Assembly (NCBI GenBank): GCA_964058845.1
Contig: CAXKVR010000356.1
Span: 1 to 22,243, forward strand
DNA from: Carex sylvatica
Taxonomy: Eukaryota; Streptophyta; Magnoliopsida; Poales; Cyperaceae
DNA length: 22,243 nucleotides
Direction: 5' to 3'
The notes beneath the pieces are model-generated. The model was given only the letters and a program-made list of their open reading frames with translations, was not told the origin of the DNA and made no database searches. A program made the position numbers and the translations under genes. This document shows, in pieces, positions 19,692 to 22,243 of the stretch (positions within the stretch are counted from its first letter, which is position 1; every line of letters begins with the position of its first letter).

Positions 19692-19952
19692 AAACCACCG
19701 AATTTCTTTCCGCTAACAATAAAATAATGGACATGTCTGGTCACTCAATAACCGGATCTCTTTTCGCTTACCCAGTAACCCAACTCTATTTCCGCTTACC
19801 CAGTAACCCAACAAATGCTATCTTTCTGCTAACCCAGTAACTCAACAATTTGCATTCATCCAGGTACCCAGTGACTGAAAATTTGTTCCAAATCCAGTTA
19901 TTTGATAACCGGAATGGGCATAAATCGAAATTCATTGAAAAATTGGACTGTA

Positions 19953-21860
19953 ATGAATTTACTAATTAATTGTATTATTTGATAAGTACGTCTTACTGAG
20001 CATGACACTGAGTATAGTTATTAGATTTGCTGAGCCTATCAAATGAATTGTCTAACATAGGAAATAATATGTGAGCTAATTATCTTGAAAAAAAAAAAAA
20101 AAAAACTAAACAAATATTCCAATAACCGAGTTAAGAGTAAAATGTTTGTCAGTTGATTTCTTTTGTGTATGTGGTACCGACACTTCTCTATATTTGGTAG
20201 TGAAATTTACTTAGAAAATCATCCGGTCGTATTTTGAAAGAGGAATTCATATCAATTAGATTAGTTTTCGTGACGAACCAATAGTTCGTGTACCATTTTT
20301 TTTTTTTTTGGAGTTTGTTTTGTATAACATTAAAAAAACAAGTCTTATTTAAAATAGGACGAGGAAAAATAATTCTTTTGTCAAATTATACCATGTCACT
20401 TGGGAATACCATTTCGTCGATGCTTTGCATTTAAATAATAATTTCTAAATTTAGCCTATCGATTATTTGAGTTATTCAATGTCATTTATTTATCAAATTT
20501 TGTAAAAATAAAATTTATATATTTTAAAATTCTTTTATTAAAATTTGTGGATAATAAAAATCAAAGGTACTGTACGTTTCAAAAAAATTAAAATAAGGAG
20601 AATTTTCCCAATTTAAAACTATACAACTGTTGTATTTCAAAATCGAGATATATATGTAGCTCAGAATCTGTATAAAAATGAATAGTTGAATTCTCAACAA
20701 ATTTTGTAACCAAGCTCGTGAACTCTCTGGATCAATTTAAGTTCATACTATCGATTGATGTAACCGACATTTATTCATTATTTCCTAACGATGGATATGA
20801 CAGACAATATTGTTCTTGTAGAAATGATTAAATTAAGTTTGGAAGGAGGATGGTTGATGCACCTTGTCACCTTGAATATCCACTAGAAATAGTAAATTAT
20901 CACCTTGGTACCTTTTCAGTCGAGTGTATACGAATAAACTTGTTACAAATTTGATGCACCTGCTGGTCTCGGGTGTGATTTTCTTAAAACTCATATCGTG
21001 GTCTGATTGAATGATCAATTTTTATCACTTAACAATGTTAAGTGGCCGACTGCCCTCCCTTCGTGATAGGTTTGGCGAGCCAGCGGTAAAAAAAAAAAAT
21101 CATCTTTATGGAAATAAATCCTCATAAATTGGACAGGAGTAGTACTAGGATATGTGACCTTCTGAAAAGTCCCTGTATTGTTGATTCCGGTCGTGGTTCA
21201 TTTCTAGCCTACTCCAATTTATTTGAGTATAAAGACTTTGAAGAAGAAGAATTAATAAAAATCGTAAGATGACAAGTTGTGTCTTCTGTGCATGACTCTT
21301 TCTCCTGTTGTGTCTTCTGTGCGAGGTCATTCAGCAACAAAGCAATTAAATTTTTATTTTCACCAAATTTAGGGCTTAGGGTTTATCTAATTTGGGTTAA
21401 AAAAGAAAGAAAGAAAAAAAGAGGAAGGAAGAAAGAAAGAAAGAAAGAAGAACCTAATGAAGCTAATTTTTTTACCTTCCACTTTTGTTACTACTAACTC
21501 CAATTTTTTATACATTGAATTTCAGGAAAATTAGACAAAGGTATGATTTAGCTTTAAATTTGAGAAACATGGCCGACTGACGGAGTATCATAAGGTTAGA
21601 CATTTTTTTGCTGAAGGTCCTCAAGTTTTTGGCTACGTTCTGTTTGGTATTTTTGTTTATGATGTATCAGTTTGTCCTTAAGTTGTGTATTATGATTCTT
21701 ATAGATATTGATCAAAGTGGAACACAAACATTTAATTATAAGAGTTTTTTTTCATTCACTTTGAGAAAATCAGTCTCAAGCTTTTTGTTATTTTTATGCC
21801 TTTAGCTCACATTTCAATTTTATACGGAACATATTCTTATTCAAGTAAAGCTAGGGTGTG
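19953..21860. other. AT-rich intergenic DNA, no gene seen
   Basis: Open frames are short (at most 72 codons) with no recognisable protein or RNA. It contains A and T homopolymers and a GAAA-type microsatellite (21404-21450). GTTGTGTCTTCTGTGC is repeated near 21275 and 21308. Confidence 0.55.
21404..21450. repeat. (GAAA)n microsatellite
   Basis: Purine-only run made mostly of GAAA units. Confidence 0.85.
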
Positions 21861-21869
21861 ATATACTCA

Positions 21870-22243
21870 CCAAGAGAGTTAGGTGAGCACAACTCCAAAA
21901 ATTTATCGGATCGACTTCAAACGCTGAATCCAAACCATTGAAATCCATATACTTCATGAGTGATGCATGCACATGCAAAATTTTGAAAGTTTCGAATTTA
22001 TTTGCTATACGGTCAAGCGGTCAAAGAAATGAATGTTTTATAAGTTAATTTATGAGTTTTTTTATATATTCAATTTTTATTATTTCTTTTGACTGCTTGA
22101 CCTTGTAGCAAATAAACTCAAAACTTTTAAAATTTTGCATGCATATGCATCACTCATGAAGTACATAGATTTCAACAGTTTGAATTCAATATTTGACATC
22201 GATCCGATATACTTTTGAAGTTGTGCTCACCAAACTTTCTTGG
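21870..22243. mobile_element. MITE-like inverted-repeat element, right end at the window edge
   Basis: The left arm starts CCAAGAGAGTTAGGTGAGCA. The last bases of the window are its inverted counterpart (ending TGCTCACCAAACTTTCTTGG). The arms of about 170 bp also share CTTCATGAGTGATGCAT and TTTATTTGCTA, with about 80-85% identity by eye. The centre lies near 22055. The preceding GATATACTCA may belong to the element, so the true right end may lie just outside. Confidence 0.75.

Larger units (their letters stand above)
14661..19944. mobile_element. Outer long-TIR transposon (probably MULE-type) carrying a plant mobile domain gene remnant
   Basis: The left arm (14661 to about 14860) and right arm (about 19692-19944) are inverted copies. 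Both contain AATCCGGTTATCAAATAACC-like ends, TCAAATTTTCAGTCA, and two (left) or three (right) TTACTGGGTAAGCGG repeats. Between them are a purine-rich tract, degenerate tandem repeats, a broken plant-mobile-domain gene and a minisatellite. The right arm is interrupted at its inner edge by the nested element 17549-19682, so the original length was about 3.1 kb. No clear target duplication is visible at my approximate ends. Long arms and this cargo suggest a Mutator-like element; the class is inferred. Confidence 0.65.

Noticed and set aside
14649..19963. Target duplication of the outer element (AAATCTACT against GAATTTACT)
   Set aside because: Only 7 of 9 bases match, and the positions do not coincide with the ends of the inverted arms, so I did not use it.
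1..22243. tRNA, rRNA or other structured RNA genes
   Set aside because: I saw no convincing B-box (GGTTCRANYCC) with a matching acceptor stem and no rRNA sequence. A covariance-model scan would settle this.

Overview
The window is nuclear DNA of a flowering plant. It is AT-rich and gene-poor. Its only complete gene has plant-type GT-AG introns and encodes a plant HMG-CoA reductase. The rest is microsatellites, inverted-repeat transposons and transposon remnants. I cannot place the species more closely.

Layout. At the left edge, on the minus strand, is the first exon of a small single-pass membrane protein gene (615-782); the gene continues out of the window. From about 0.9 to 9.4 kb I see no gene. 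This stretch holds a foldback repeat (902-1100), a possible Helitron end (near 3121), short tandem repeats, a block of AT-rich and 'ATGAGCGAG' repeats (5.4-7.0 kb), and a 1.58-kb long-terminal-inverted-repeat element of Mutator (MULE) type (7776-9356). A 408-bp hAT-type miniature element (9575-9982) follows. The HMGR gene occupies 14112 down to 10804 in four exons, with a TATA box at 14245-14253 and an AATAAA signal at 10763-10768. It encodes 557 residues, and every catalytic residue of the family is present. Its product makes mevalonate at the ER membrane, the committed step for cytosolic isoprenoids and sterols.

Upstream of HMGR lies a nested transposon stack. An outer element (about 14.66-19.94 kb) has inverted terminal arms of about 200-250 bp and carries a broken plant-mobile-domain gene with an internally duplicated exon. 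Its right arm is interrupted by a second MULE-like element (17549-19682), flanked by a perfect 9-bp target duplication. That element belongs to the same family as 7776-9356. Inside it a (TA)n tract holds a near-perfect 417-bp hairpin element (17842-18258) and a diverged half copy of it. The insertion order can therefore be read directly from the sequence. From 19.95 to 21.87 kb I see no gene. The window ends in another inverted-repeat element (21870 to the edge).

No previously undescribed enzymatic or defence system is visible. The most notable content is the three-level transposon nesting, the GC-rich inverted-repeat family, and the exon duplication in the plant-mobile-domain remnant.
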